A DNA stretch of 64,000 nucleotides from Pseudomonadota bacterium (GCA_023391095.1 JAEWBN010000006.1:186001-250000); one strand, 5' to 3'; counted from the first letter of the stretch, positions 15,336 to 23,609 are shown. Translations and numbers: made by a program. Notes: generated by a model not told the origin, from the sequence alone.

Positions 15336-16112
15336 ATGCTTTCTCGCCTCCTTCACACCGTCGCCCTCGTGATCGCAGCTGTCGCTCTGGCCGGCTGCAG
15401 CCAGTTCGTCGGCGACAATCGTCACAACGTCCCATTGCCGAAGGGGCTGGTGGACCAGATGGCGGCGATCGGGTCCTCACCGACTGAGCCGATGATGATC
15501 CGCGTCTTCAAGGAGAGTTCCGAGCTCGAGGTGTGGAAGCGCACCCACACCGGCCGGTACGCCCTGCTCAAGACCTACCCGATCTGCAAATGGTCGGGCG
15601 CGCTCGGACCCAAGATCCAGGAAGGCGACTACCAATCGCCGGAAGGCTTCTACGACGTCACGCCCGCCTTGATGAACCCGAAGTCGAACTACTTCCTGTC
15701 GTTCAACGTGGGCTTCCCGAACAAGTTCGACCAGGCTTTGGGACGCACCGGCAGCTACCTGATGATCCACGGCGACTGCAAGTCGGTGGGTTGCTACGCC
15801 ATGACCGACGACGGCATCAAGGAACTCTACGCCATGGTTCGCGAGAGCTTCCGGGGCGGCAACCAGTCCGTGCAGCTGCAGCTGCTGCCGTTCCGCATGA
15901 CGGAGGCAAACCTCGCACGGCACGCCGCCAGCCCCCATGCCCCCTTCTGGCGCAACCTCAAGGAGGGCACGGACATCTTCGACCGCACGCTGCAGTTGCC
16001 GGCGGTTGACGTGTGCGAGAAGCGTTACGTGTTCAACCGCACGGGCGCCGCTCTGCTCGATCCCAACGGAACCTGCCCCGTCGCGCCGCTCTCGACCATG
16101 GCCGCCCTTTGA
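15336..16112 (+). CDS. YafK-type L,D-transpeptidase lipoprotein
   Basis: A 258-aa lipoprotein: MLSRLLHTVALVIAAVALAGC is a signal II peptide with lipobox LAGC. The catalytic YkuD domain follows, with YLMIHGDCKSVGCYAM carrying His and Cys of the active site. YafK/DpaA-like members act on peptidoglycan, in some cases detaching Braun lipoprotein. ATG at 15336 was preferred to an upstream TTG (15309) because it gives a compact lipoprotein signal. It follows the CDF gene by 60 bp. This is the second L,D-transpeptidase in the metal region. Confidence 0.85.
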   Translation: MLSRLLHTVALVIAAVALAGCSQFVGDNRHNVPLPKGLVDQMAAIGSSPTEPMMIRVFKESSELEVWKRTHTGRYALLKTYPICKWSGALGPKIQEGDYQSPEGFYDVTPALMNPKSNYFLSFNVGFPNKFDQALGRTGSYLMIHGDCKSVGCYAMTDDGIKELYAMVRESFRGGNQSVQLQLLPFRMTEANLARHAASPHAPFWRNLKEGTDIFDRTLQLPAVDVCEKRYVFNRTGAALLDPNGTCPVAPLSTMAAL

Positions 16113-16116
16113 TGGG

Positions 16117-16608
16117 CTAAGGGCGCCCGGAACCGGATGCGGTACGGCCCGCGAAGGCGCCGGTAATGGTCGCCATCAGAAGCATGACGACGCCGGCGGT
16201 GATGCCGACGTCGGCCAGGTTGAAGGTGGGAAAGTGCCAGCCGCCCGCGTGCAGGTCGATGAAGTCGGTGACCGCGCCATCGGGAATGCGGTCGACGAGA
16301 TTGCCCAGTGCCCCGCCCAGGATGGCGGCGTAGCCAAAGCGCTCGAGTCGTCCACGGCTCCTGTGCCACAGCCAGGCGACCACCGCGGACACCACGAGGG
16401 TCACGAGGACGATGGCCCACCAGCCCCCGGGCCCGTCCGCGGCGAACATGCCAAAGCTCACGCCGGTATTAAATCCCAGGGTAAGGTTCAACACCGGCAG
16501 CACCGGCACGCCAGCCCCGTCGAGGTACATCAGGGCGGCCTCCTTGGTGGAGGCGTCCACGCCGATGACGCCCAGAACGAGGAAGAGCGAGGAGTCGCGA
16601 TTGCTCAT
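16117..16608 (-). CDS. lspA: signal peptidase II (lipoprotein signal peptidase)
   Basis: A 163-aa membrane protein with four hydrophobic helices and the catalytic aspartates in GGALGNLVDRIPDGAVTDFI and PTFNLADVGITAG. LspA cleaves prolipoprotein signal peptides in the inner membrane. Extra lspA copies are well known in Cd/Pb/Zn resistance operons (for example next to PbrA). It overlaps the upstream HMA-CDF gene by 4 bp and is convergent with the YafK lipoprotein gene, whose product it could process. Confidence 0.92.
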   Translation of the reverse strand: MSNRDSSLFLVLGVIGVDASTKEAALMYLDGAGVPVLPVLNLTLGFNTGVSFGMFAADGPGGWWAIVLVTLVVSAVVAWLWHRSRGRLERFGYAAILGGALGNLVDRIPDGAVTDFIDLHAGGWHFPTFNLADVGITAGVVMLLMATITGAFAGRTASGSGRP

Positions 16609-17483
16609 CGGCCAGCCTGCCGTAGGTCAGACCTCGCATCACGGATGATCGACCAAGCGGACTGCAGGAACAGGCCGGCCACCGCGAAGGCGACGATCAG
16701 GTCCGGCCACTGCGACCCGGTCCACCAGACCGCACCCGCGGCAGCGACCACGGCGAGGTTGCCGATGGCGTCGTTGCGGGAGAACAGCCAAACCGCTCGC
16801 ATGTTGGCGTCGCCCTTGCGGTGCGGGATAAGCACCACTGCGGCCAGCACGTTGACCACGAACGCAATCAGCGCGAAGACGCCCATCACCAGGCTCTCGG
16901 GCTGGTGCTCGATGAAGACTCGGTAGACGGTGGACGCGACCACGCCCAGTCCCAGAAGGCCGAGAAAGATGCCTTGCAGCAAGGCCGCCCTCGCCCGGGC
17001 GGCAAGCCCCCAGCCAACGGCGATCAGGCCCAGGAACGAAATGAGCCCGTCGCCGAGGAAGTCGAGCGAATCGGCCTGCAGCGCCTGGGAGCCGGCGATG
17101 AAGCTGCCGGCGATCTCGACGATGCCGTAGCCGACGTTGAGCAGCACGACGATCCAGAGAGCCCGCTTGTAGGCCGGCGTGACGTGCGAGAGGTCCGGAA
17201 TGTGGTCGTCGTCGCCCTCCTCGTCGTGGTCGTGCTCGGAGTTCGCCCCCTTCTGCCCGCCGATCCGGTCGAGCTGGTAACCGAGGTCCGTCACCGCGGT
17301 CTCGAGGATTGGCAAGCGCCGACCAGGATCGTCCACCTCGAGCGTCATGATCTGGGAGGCGATGGAGACCTTGACGTCCTGGATGCCGTCCACCTTGCGG
17401 GCGGCCCCTTCGATCTTGGCGGCGCAGGACGAGCAGTCCATGCCGGTGACTTGGTAGCGTACGGTTTCGGCAGCAGCGCTCAT
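16605..17483 (-). CDS. HMA domain fused to cation diffusion facilitator-like transporter
   Basis: A 292-aa fusion. Residues 1-75 form an HMA domain with GMDCSSCAAKIEGAARKV (Cys17, Cys20). A His/Asp-rich linker (EHDHDEEGDDDH) precedes a six-helix CDF-like membrane domain with ALQADSLDFLGDGLISFLGL and FSRNDAIGNLAVVAAAGAV metal-site helices. No long C-terminal cytosolic domain follows, unlike the CDF at 14352. It probably exports Zn, Cd or Pb. It is the first gene of the lspA operon and is divergent from a MerR regulator, with a MerR-type promoter between them. Confidence 0.9.
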   Translation of the reverse strand: MSAAAETVRYQVTGMDCSSCAAKIEGAARKVDGIQDVKVSIASQIMTLEVDDPGRRLPILETAVTDLGYQLDRIGGQKGANSEHDHDEEGDDDHIPDLSHVTPAYKRALWIVVLLNVGYGIVEIAGSFIAGSQALQADSLDFLGDGLISFLGLIAVGWGLAARARAALLQGIFLGLLGLGVVASTVYRVFIEHQPESLVMGVFALIAFVVNVLAAVVLIPHRKGDANMRAVWLFSRNDAIGNLAVVAAAGAVWWTGSQWPDLIVAFAVAGLFLQSAWSIIRDARSDLRQAGR

Positions 17484-17516
17484 GCCCTTGCTCCTTCTTG
17501 AGACGATTTGGTGCAG

Positions 17517-17547
17517 AGGCTACAACCTGTAGTCACTACAGGAGCAA
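17517..17547 (-). promoter_or_regulatory. MerR-type metal promoter 3 (HMA-CDF/lspA)
   Basis: On the minus strand: TTGCTC (-35, 17547-17542), 19-bp spacer, TAGCCT (-10, 17522-17517). The spacer carries a perfect dyad CCTGTAGTCACTACAGG (17526-17542). This is the cleanest of the four TTGCTC sites. It lies between the HMA-CDF start (17483) and the merR start (17555), so the regulator can control both. Confidence 0.85.
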
Positions 17548-17554
17548 GCAGGAA

Positions 17555-17950
17555 ATGCAGATAGGGGATCTCTCCCGCAACGCGGGGGTCAATGTCGAGA
17601 CCATCCGCTACTATGAACGAGCGGGCGTGCTGCCCGTACCGGCCAGACAGGGCAACGGGCGCCGCATCTATGGCGAGGCGGACGTCCGCCGTCTCGGATT
17701 CATCCGCCACGCCCGCGATCTCGGCTTCGACCTGCAGTCCGTCCGCACCTTGTTGGCTTTGCAGGAACAGCCCGAGGCCTCCTGCACCGATGCCAGTCGA
17801 ATCGCACAGGCTCAACTGGACGAGGTCGAACGTCGCCTGGCGCAGTTGCAGAGCCTGCGAGCAGAATTGTCGCGGATGGTCGCCGAATGCCGGAAAGGGG
17901 TCGTCGCTGAATGTCGTGTCATCGAAGCGCTCAACACCTCGCCGTTCTGA
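17555..17950 (+). CDS. MerR-family metal-responsive activator (CadR/PbrR/ZntR-like)
   Basis: A 131-aa regulator: MQIGDLSRNAGVNVETIRYYE is the MerR helix-turn-helix, then IRHARDLGFDLQSVRTLLALQ leads into the long dimer helix. Metal ligands include a cysteine in EASCTDAS (about residue 77) and the C-terminal loop MVAECRKGVVAECRVIEAL. This matches CadR/PbrR-like sensors of Cd, Pb or Zn. ATG at 17555, with GGAG upstream, is preferred to earlier in-frame codons inside the operator. It is divergent from the HMA-CDF exporter and overlaps the cytochrome gene. Confidence 0.9.
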   Translation: MQIGDLSRNAGVNVETIRYYERAGVLPVPARQGNGRRIYGEADVRRLGFIRHARDLGFDLQSVRTLLALQEQPEASCTDASRIAQAQLDEVERRLAQLQSLRAELSRMVAECRKGVVAECRVIEALNTSPF

Positions 17951-18342
17951 TCGCGGTCGCCTTGGCGGGAGCGGCGGGGGCGGCCCTTGCCGAGGACGTT
18001 TCCGGCAGGCAGGTCTATGTCGACTATTGCGCAAGCTGCCATGGCGCGAACCTCGAAGGTCAGCCGAACTGGAAGCAGCGGCTGCCGACCGGGCGCCTGC
18101 CAGCACCGCCCCACGACGCGACCGGTCATACCTGGCACCACTCCGACCGGCAACTGTTCCGGATCGTCAAGGAAGGGCCGGCGGCCATGATGCCCGGCTA
18201 CGAGACCGACATGCCAGGCTTCGGTGCGGTGCTCGACGACGGCGAGATCGCCGCCGTGCTCGACTACATCAAGAGCACCTGGCCCGAACGTCAGCGCGAC
18301 GTGCAGGCCGCCAAGTCCGCTTCGGACCCGCTCCAACCATAG
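17911..18342 (+). CDS. class I c-type cytochrome, periplasmic
   Basis: A 143-aa protein with a signal peptide (LAVLIAVALAGAAGAALA) and one haem-binding CASCH motif (VYVDYCASCHGANLEG). Candidate Met ligands follow (AAMMPGYETDMPGFG). It resembles soluble or loosely attached cytochrome c6-like electron carriers. The predicted start (ATG at 17911) lies 40 bp inside the end of merR, so the two are translationally coupled. Its job in a metal-efflux locus is unclear; it may serve a periplasmic redox reaction. Confidence 0.85.
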   Translation: MSCHRSAQHLAVLIAVALAGAAGAALAEDVSGRQVYVDYCASCHGANLEGQPNWKQRLPTGRLPAPPHDATGHTWHHSDRQLFRIVKEGPAAMMPGYETDMPGFGAVLDDGEIAAVLDYIKSTWPERQRDVQAAKSASDPLQP

Positions 18343-18351
18343 ACGAAGCCG

Positions 18352-19176
18352 TCAGGCCGCGGCGTTGGCGGCGACCGGAAGGGCTCGCTTGTGGGCGGTC
18401 GCGCGATAGGCGTTCACGATCCGATCGCGGGCGAAATCGGGAACCGCCCTGCCTTCGAGGAAATCGTCGATCTGGTCGTAGGTCACCCCATAGGCGTCCT
18501 CGTCTGGGCGCAAAGGGGCATTGTCCTCGAGATCCGCTGTAGGCACCTTGAACACCAGCTCCGACGGTACACCGAGGTGGGCTGCTATGGCGCGGACCCT
18601 TCGCTTGGTCAGGCCGGCGAGCGGCAGGATGTCGGCGGCGCCGTCGCCGAACTTGGTGAAGAAGCCCATGACCGCCTCGGCGGCATGGTCGGTGCCGATG
18701 ACGAGGCCCTTTAGACCTCCCGCCAGGGCGAACTGGGCGATCATCCGCTGCCTCGCCTTGACGTTGCCGAGCAGAAAGTCCTCCTGTCCCCCATTCTCGG
18801 GCTCGAAGCCAGCTGCCCGGATCTGCCGCCACATGGCGTCAGCGGCAGGCTTGATGTTCACGGTGAAGGTCTGGTCCGGTTCGATGGCCGACAATGCCGC
18901 CTGGGCGTCCTTCTCGTCGGCCTGAACTCCATAGGGCAGCCGTACCGCGATGAAACGCGCTTCGTGGCCCTCGGCCCGCAGGTCCCTCACGGCTCGCTGT
19001 GCCAGCATGGCCGCTGTGATCGAATCGACGCCGCCGCTGATGCCCAAGACATAGGTCGTCAGGCCGGAGCGCACCAAGTAGTCCCTGAGGAACGAGACCC
19101 GCCGGTCCACCTCGACGGAGGCTTCGAACGATGGCGCGACACCGAGCTCGGCGATGATTTGGACTTGAGAGGTCAT
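18352..19176 (-). CDS. nadE: ammonia-dependent NAD+ synthetase, accessory copy
   Basis: A 274-aa single-domain NadE. VLGISGGVDSITAAMLA contains the ATP pyrophosphatase P-loop SGGVDS (residues 47-52); VIGTDHAAEAVMGFFTKFGDGAADILPL is the deamido-NAD site. It makes NAD+ from nicotinic acid adenine dinucleotide and ammonia; the glutaminase domain of long NadE enzymes is absent. ATG at 19176 was chosen because upstream codons read through non-conserved sequence. Its place between two MerR loci suggests an accessory, horizontally moving copy. Confidence 0.92.
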   Translation of the reverse strand: MTSQVQIIAELGVAPSFEASVEVDRRVSFLRDYLVRSGLTTYVLGISGGVDSITAAMLAQRAVRDLRAEGHEARFIAVRLPYGVQADEKDAQAALSAIEPDQTFTVNIKPAADAMWRQIRAAGFEPENGGQEDFLLGNVKARQRMIAQFALAGGLKGLVIGTDHAAEAVMGFFTKFGDGAADILPLAGLTKRRVRAIAAHLGVPSELVFKVPTADLEDNAPLRPDEDAYGVTYDQIDDFLEGRAVPDFARDRIVNAYRATAHKRALPVAANAAA

Positions 19177-19256
19177 TGGTGTTCCAATCTCGCTGACTGA
19201 CCGGTTTCCGAACGTGATCCACATCGAAGGTAGTGGTCGATCCATCTGGCTTCGGA

Positions 19257-19688
19257 TCAAGCGTCGTGCAGATGGTGCTTGCACTTCCCGTGATCGGCGA
19301 GGATCTCGATCACCCGGCAGCTCTCGACCCGGCCATGGGAGCATCCTTCCACCATCCGCTCCAGTTCGGCCTGCAACGCCGTCAAGCTCGCGATCTTCGC
19401 TTTCACCTCCACCAGGCGAGCCTTGGCGATCGTGTCGGCATCTGCGCAAGACTGGTCGGGACGGTCTTGGAGTTCGAGCAGCGTTCGAATCTGGTCGATT
19501 TCGAAGCCGAGCTCGCGCGAGTGCCTGATGAAGGTAAGGCGCTCGGCGTCCTTGCGGTCATAGGTGCGCCGGTTGCCTTCGGTACGAGGCGGCGCCGGGA
19601 GCAGCCCAATCTGCTCGTAGTACCGGATGGTGGGGATCTTCACCCCTGTCGCTTCCGAGACTTTTCCGATCGCGATGCCGTGACTCAT
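19257..19688 (-). CDS. MerR-family regulator divergent from zntA (CadR/ZntR/PbrR-like)
   Basis: A 143-aa MerR protein: IGKVSEATGVKIPTIRYYEQIG is the HTH, IRHSRELGFEIDQIRTLLELQ the linker to the dimer helix. Cysteines at QSCADADT and in the C-terminal loop CSHGRVESCRVIEILADHGKC, plus a terminal KHHLHDA, form a likely Cd/Zn/Pb site. It resembles the regulator at 17555 but is a distinct paralog. It starts 7 bp from the -35 of the promoter for the divergent P-type ATPase. Confidence 0.92.
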   Translation of the reverse strand: MSHGIAIGKVSEATGVKIPTIRYYEQIGLLPAPPRTEGNRRTYDRKDAERLTFIRHSRELGFEIDQIRTLLELQDRPDQSCADADTIAKARLVEVKAKIASLTALQAELERMVEGCSHGRVESCRVIEILADHGKCKHHLHDA

Positions 19689-19694
19689 TTCCGC

Positions 19695-19725
19695 TTGCTC
19701 CTATAGTCGCTGGAGGATGTACGGC
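19695..19725 (+). promoter_or_regulatory. MerR-type metal promoter 4 (zntA)
   Basis: TTGCTC (-35, 19695-19700), 19-bp spacer, TACGGC (-10, 19720-19725). The spacer has a dyad of CTCC/GGAG halves around TATAGTCGCT. It lies between the merR start (19688) and the P-type ATPase start (19756). Confidence 0.8.
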
Positions 19726-19755
19726 AATGATGGAGAATTCAAGGAGTCGCTGCCG

Positions 19756-21966
19756 ATGGACGCAAGGATCGAAACTACCCGCTTCAAGGTGGAAGGCATG
19801 GATTGCGCCAGCTGTGCTTCAAAGGTGGATACGGCGGCACGTCGCGTTGAAGGAGTTGAGGACGTATCCGTGTCCGTCGTGTCGGGCACCATGTCGGTGA
19901 AGCACTCGGACGCCGCCGATCTTGCCGATCTTGCCCGACGTGTCTCCAACCTTGGCTATCCGACTCGCCAGCTGCAGAGCACATCCACTGCGCGACCCGT
20001 GGACCAGCATCGCGACGGCCATGGCGATCATGACGATCAGGCAGGCGACAGTCATCTTCATCTGCATGGCGACGAGGATGCCGACGAGGGCATACCGTGG
20101 TGGTGCACACGAAAGGCGATCTTGACGGCGTCCTGCGGCATCGCACTGCTGCTGGCCTACCTCGTGGGCCGGGTCGTGCCGGATGTCGGGCACTGGGCGT
20201 TCCTGGTCGCGCTGCTGGTGGGCTTGGTCCCGATAGGTCAGCGTGCCGTCGCCGGCGCCATGGCCGGCAGCCCGTTCTCCATCGAAACGCTGATGTCGAT
20301 CGCCGCTGTAGGCGCCGTCATCATCGGCGCCACGGAAGAAGCTGCCATGGTGGTGCTGCTCTTCCTTGTGGGTGAGATGCTGGAAGGCTTCGCCGCTGGC
20401 CGGGCCCGTGCCAGCATCAAGGGTCTGGCCGATCTGGTGCCAAAAACGGCGCTGCTGGTCGATGGCGACGAGGTGCGTGAAGTTCGGGCATCCAGTCTTG
20501 CCCTGAAGCAGGTGGTGCTAGTGCGCCCCGGCGACCGCATCCCGGCGGATGGAGAGATCGTCGAGGGCCGCGGTGCCATCGACGAGGCACCGGTCACCGG
20601 TGAAAGCGTTCCCAAGAGCAAGGGCGTCGGCGACACTGTTTTCGCCGGCACCATCAACACCGACACCGCCATCAGGGTGCGCGTCACCGCCGCCGCTGCC
20701 GACAACACCATTTCCAGGGTCATCGCCCTGGTGGAGGAGGCACAGGAAGCGAAGGCGCCTACCGAGCGCTTCATCGATCGGTTCTCCAAGATCTACACGC
20801 CCGGCGTTCTGCTGGTCGGCGCCTTGGTCGCCACCGTGCCGCCGCTGATGGGCGCATCCTGGAGCGAGTGGGTCTACAAAGGCCTCGCCATCCTTCTGAT
20901 CGGCTGCCCCTGCGCACTGGTGATCTCCACCCCTGCCGCCATCGCTGCCGCCCTGTCTGCCGGTGCCCGTCGCGGGTTGCTGCTCAAGGGCGGAGCTGTA
21001 CTCGAACAGCTCCGCACCATCACCATCGTCGCCATGGACAAGACCGGTACGCTGACCGAAGGGAAGCCGAAGGTCACCGATATCGTCGCCGTCGGCCGCA
21101 GCGAAACCCAGGTGCTCTCGATGGCTGCGGCGCTCGAGACCGGATCGAGCCATCCGCTCGCCCTCGCCATTCTCGCCAGGGCCAAGGCGGACAAGGCACC
21201 CGTGCCTCCCGGTTTCGATCTCGCGGCTGTCCCCGGTAAGGGCGTCACCGGCAGCATCGGTACCGACAAGGCATTCCTCGGCTCTATCGAAGCAGCCGTC
21301 GAACGCGCCACGATCCCCGACGAGTTGCGGGCACGCATCGTCGCATTCAACGACGAGGGCAAGACCGTCTCGGTGCTGCTTGCCAATGGGACACTCGCCG
21401 GCATCTTCGCCATCCGCGACGAGCCCCGGGCCGATGCCAGGGCCGGTCTGCAGGCGTTGCACGACGCCGGAGTGGGAACGGTGATGCTCACCGGCGACAA
21501 CCAGCGCACCGCCAGTGCCATCGGTGCCTCGCTCGGCATGGACGTGCGCGCCGGCCTCCTACCGGAGGACAAGCAGCGGATCGTTCGAGAGCTTCAATCG
21601 CAAGGCAAGGTCGTGGCCAAGGTGGGCGATGGCATCAACGACGCACCGGCACTGGCTGCCGCCGATGTCGGCATCGCTATGGGCGGCGGCACCGACGTGG
21701 CGCTCGAGACTGCCGATGCCGCAGTGCTGCATGGCCGCGTAACTGACATCGCCGACATGATCAACTTGTCGAAAGCGACGATGGCGAACATCGGGCAGAA
21801 CATCACCCTGGCGCTCGGGCTCAAGGCCGTGTTCCTCGTGACGACTGTCATCGGCGTGACCGGCCTTTGGCCTGCCATCCTTGCGGACACGGGTGCAACC
21901 GTGCTGGTAACTGCGAACGCCATGCGCCTCCTGGCCTGGCGGGGCAGCCGGTCGCATTCCGTCTGA
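19756..21966 (+). CDS. zntA: P1B-type ATPase exporting Zn/Cd/Pb
   Basis: A 736-aa pump. An N-terminal HMA domain (GMDCASCASKV, Cys17/Cys20) is followed by a His/Asp-rich linker, eight membrane helices with the metal-site CPC (residues 384-386, IGCPCALVIS), the phosphorylated aspartate D428 in DKTGTLTEG, the SSHPLA nucleotide motif, and GDGINDAPAL. CPC in this context fits the Zn/Cd/Pb P1B-2 class. It transports divalent ions from cytosol to periplasm. AAGGAG at 19741 sets the start. It is under a MerR-type promoter. Confidence 0.95.
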   Translation: MDARIETTRFKVEGMDCASCASKVDTAARRVEGVEDVSVSVVSGTMSVKHSDAADLADLARRVSNLGYPTRQLQSTSTARPVDQHRDGHGDHDDQAGDSHLHLHGDEDADEGIPWWCTRKAILTASCGIALLLAYLVGRVVPDVGHWAFLVALLVGLVPIGQRAVAGAMAGSPFSIETLMSIAAVGAVIIGATEEAAMVVLLFLVGEMLEGFAAGRARASIKGLADLVPKTALLVDGDEVREVRASSLALKQVVLVRPGDRIPADGEIVEGRGAIDEAPVTGESVPKSKGVGDTVFAGTINTDTAIRVRVTAAAADNTISRVIALVEEAQEAKAPTERFIDRFSKIYTPGVLLVGALVATVPPLMGASWSEWVYKGLAILLIGCPCALVISTPAAIAAALSAGARRGLLLKGGAVLEQLRTITIVAMDKTGTLTEGKPKVTDIVAVGRSETQVLSMAAALETGSSHPLALAILARAKADKAPVPPGFDLAAVPGKGVTGSIGTDKAFLGSIEAAVERATIPDELRARIVAFNDEGKTVSVLLANGTLAGIFAIRDEPRADARAGLQALHDAGVGTVMLTGDNQRTASAIGASLGMDVRAGLLPEDKQRIVRELQSQGKVVAKVGDGINDAPALAAADVGIAMGGGTDVALETADAAVLHGRVTDIADMINLSKATMANIGQNITLALGLKAVFLVTTVIGVTGLWPAILADTGATVLVTANAMRLLAWRGSRSHSV

Positions 21967-22007
21967 CCTGTCGAGGCGGTATTCTCCAGGAAAAGGGATC
22001 GGACCAC

Positions 22008-22484
22008 ATGAAGCTATTTGTCACCATCGCCTTGATCGGCATCCTTACGGCAGGGAGCGGATTCGCCCATGACTTCACGCAAGGTTCGATCTATCTCGAC
22101 CATCCCATGATCGAGGAGGCCCCGCCGAACGCGCCGGTACTCGGCGGATACCTCTCCATCCAGAACATCGGCGACACCGATGACCGCCTCGTCGCCATCG
22201 AGAGCAGCGCTGCCGAGAAGGTGGAGATTCATCGGTCGACCGTGACCGATGGCATCGCGCGCATGCAGCCCATGAAGGAAGGCCTCGTCATCCCCGCCGG
22301 TGAGACCGTGTGGTTGGACAACGGCACGCATGCCATGTTCGTCCAACCTGCCGAGCGGTACCGCGCCGGCGACGAGGTGCCCGCTACCCTGGTGTTCGAG
22401 AAGGCTGGTCGCATCGACGTTACGTTCAAGGTGGAGGAGCGATCCACCGGATCCGGCGCTTCTCATGAAGGTCACGGCCAGTGA
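22008..22484 (+). CDS. PCuAC copper chaperone, periplasmic
   Basis: A 158-aa exported protein (signal MKLFVTIALIGILTAGSGFA) with the full Cu(I) motif of PCuAC: VEIHRSTVTDGIARMQPM ... NGTHAMF, that is H-x10-M and HxM. The tail is His-rich (SHEGHGQ). PCuAC delivers Cu(I) to the CuA or CuB site of cytochrome oxidase, often with SCO1. The SCO1 homologue is encoded next with a 4-bp overlap. The gene follows zntA by 41 bp and may be cotranscribed with it. Confidence 0.9.
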   Translation: MKLFVTIALIGILTAGSGFAHDFTQGSIYLDHPMIEEAPPNAPVLGGYLSIQNIGDTDDRLVAIESSAAEKVEIHRSTVTDGIARMQPMKEGLVIPAGETVWLDNGTHAMFVQPAERYRAGDEVPATLVFEKAGRIDVTFKVEERSTGSGASHEGHGQ

Positions 22485-23080
22485 CCGGCTTGCGCAGGCT
22501 TCGAGGCATCCTTTGGGTGCTGGTGGCGATCGCAGCTGTCGGCGCTGCCTTCCTGGCTTTCGGGCCCCGGCTTACGCCAAGGAATGCTGGGGAAGCCATC
22601 TATGCCAAGCCCTTTTCGTTGGTGAACCAGGACGGCGCTCCGGTCACGCAGTCGGACTTCCTCGGCAAGCCTTCGGCATGGTTCTACGGCTTCACCCATT
22701 GCCCCGACGTGTGCCCCACGGCTTTGGCCGAGATGTCGGCGATCCTCGAGGCGCTCGGACCGGACGCGGGCAAGCTGCAGGTCGTCTTCGTCTCCGTCGA
22801 TCCGGAGCGCGACACGCCGGAGATCATGAAGGATTATGTCGAGTACTTCGATCCTCGCATCGCAGGCTTGACCGGTAACCTTGCGCAAGTCGCCACCATG
22901 ACCAAGGACCGCTACATCTTCTTCGAGAAAGTGCCCATGGAAGGCGGCGACTACCAGATGGAGCACCAGGCCTCCATCCAACTCGTCGACGCCGATGGAC
23001 GGTTCTTCGGAACCCTTGCTGCCGAGGAAGGCTTCGACGTCAGGCTGGCCAAGGTTCGCCGCCTCGTCGACGAGGGATAA
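22481..23080 (+). CDS. SCO1/SenC-family copper metallochaperone
   Basis: A 199-aa protein with an N-terminal membrane anchor (ILWVLVAIAAVGAAFLAFG) and thioredoxin-like domain. The copper ligands are the FTHCPDVCPTALAEM cysteines and a histidine in DYQMEHQASIQLVD. SCO proteins insert copper or reduce cysteines in cytochrome oxidase subunit II. GTG start overlaps the PCuAC stop (GTGA). The pair PCuAC-SCO is a standard unit, here likely serving copper homeostasis under metal load. Confidence 0.92.
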   Translation: MTGLRRLRGILWVLVAIAAVGAAFLAFGPRLTPRNAGEAIYAKPFSLVNQDGAPVTQSDFLGKPSAWFYGFTHCPDVCPTALAEMSAILEALGPDAGKLQVVFVSVDPERDTPEIMKDYVEYFDPRIAGLTGNLAQVATMTKDRYIFFEKVPMEGGDYQMEHQASIQLVDADGRFFGTLAAEEGFDVRLAKVRRLVDEG

Positions 23081-23094
23081 TACCTTTCCCGGCA

Positions 23095-23370
23095 TCACCT
23101 CACGTCACGATCGGGAGTCTCACGGCTAGGAAGGACCCGATGCACGCCTTCGGGCTCGTCTTCGCCACTGAACCTGACGCCGGCACGTTCCAAGGCCTCT
23201 TTCATGGCCACGACGCTGGTCGGCATCACCCTGTCGCCACCGTTCTCGTAGGCCGCTACGGTCCGGCGACCGATGCCGCAATGTCCCGCAAGCTCCTGCT
23301 GGCTCCAGTCGAGGAGGGCTCGTCCCGCCCGGATCTGGGCGGGCGTTGGTCGGTGCTGCTGTTCGCTCAA
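23095..23370 (-). CDS. XRE-family helix-turn-helix regulator
   Basis: A 91-aa protein with a typical Cro/C1 domain: TPAQIRAGRALLDWSQQELAGHCGIGRRTVAAYENG. The C-terminus (KEALERAGVRFSGEDEPEGV) is the usual tail of small XRE regulators in mobile elements. TTG at 23368-23370 appears to be the start, with GGAA nearby. It is divergent from the accessory genes of the transposition module, so it may repress their promoter across the 240-bp gap. Targets are inferred only from position. Confidence 0.8.
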   Translation of the reverse strand: MSEQQHRPTPAQIRAGRALLDWSQQELAGHCGIGRRTVAAYENGGDRVMPTSVVAMKEALERAGVRFSGEDEPEGVHRVLPSRETPDRDVR

Positions 23371-23448
23371 GATGCCGTTCCGAATCGACCTGATGACAAC
23401 CGAAACTTAACCGAACTTGCAGTCGTTGCACAAAATGTACATCGGGCC

Positions 23449-23477
23449 TTGACTTCTGCCGCGAATAGCTATAGTGA
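23449..23477 (+). promoter_or_regulatory. candidate promoter of transposon accessory genes
   Basis: TTGACT (23449-23454) with either TATAGT at 23470-23475 (15-bp spacer) or TAGTGA at 23472-23477 (17-bp spacer). It lies in the gap between the XRE gene and the first accessory gene at 23610. Confidence 0.4.
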
Positions 23478-23609
23478 CTAGAGCATTGGAAGCAGCAGGT
23501 GTCCATCGGTCAGGCACCGCAACAAGACCTTCCCCCGCGTGCATAGCCTGCACGACGTCCTGAATATTCATCGTGTTCGGCCTGTTCGTTGCATGCAGGG
23601 AGTGAACCT

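Noticed and set aside
17485..17500. Second TTGCTCC near the HMA-CDF start as another MerR site
   Set aside because: It is the reverse complement of the gene's AAGGAGC ribosome site.
23413..23430. TTGCAGTC near 23415 as a possible left-end TnsB site
   Set aside because: A single 8-mer match without further repeats is expected by chance in 64 kb.
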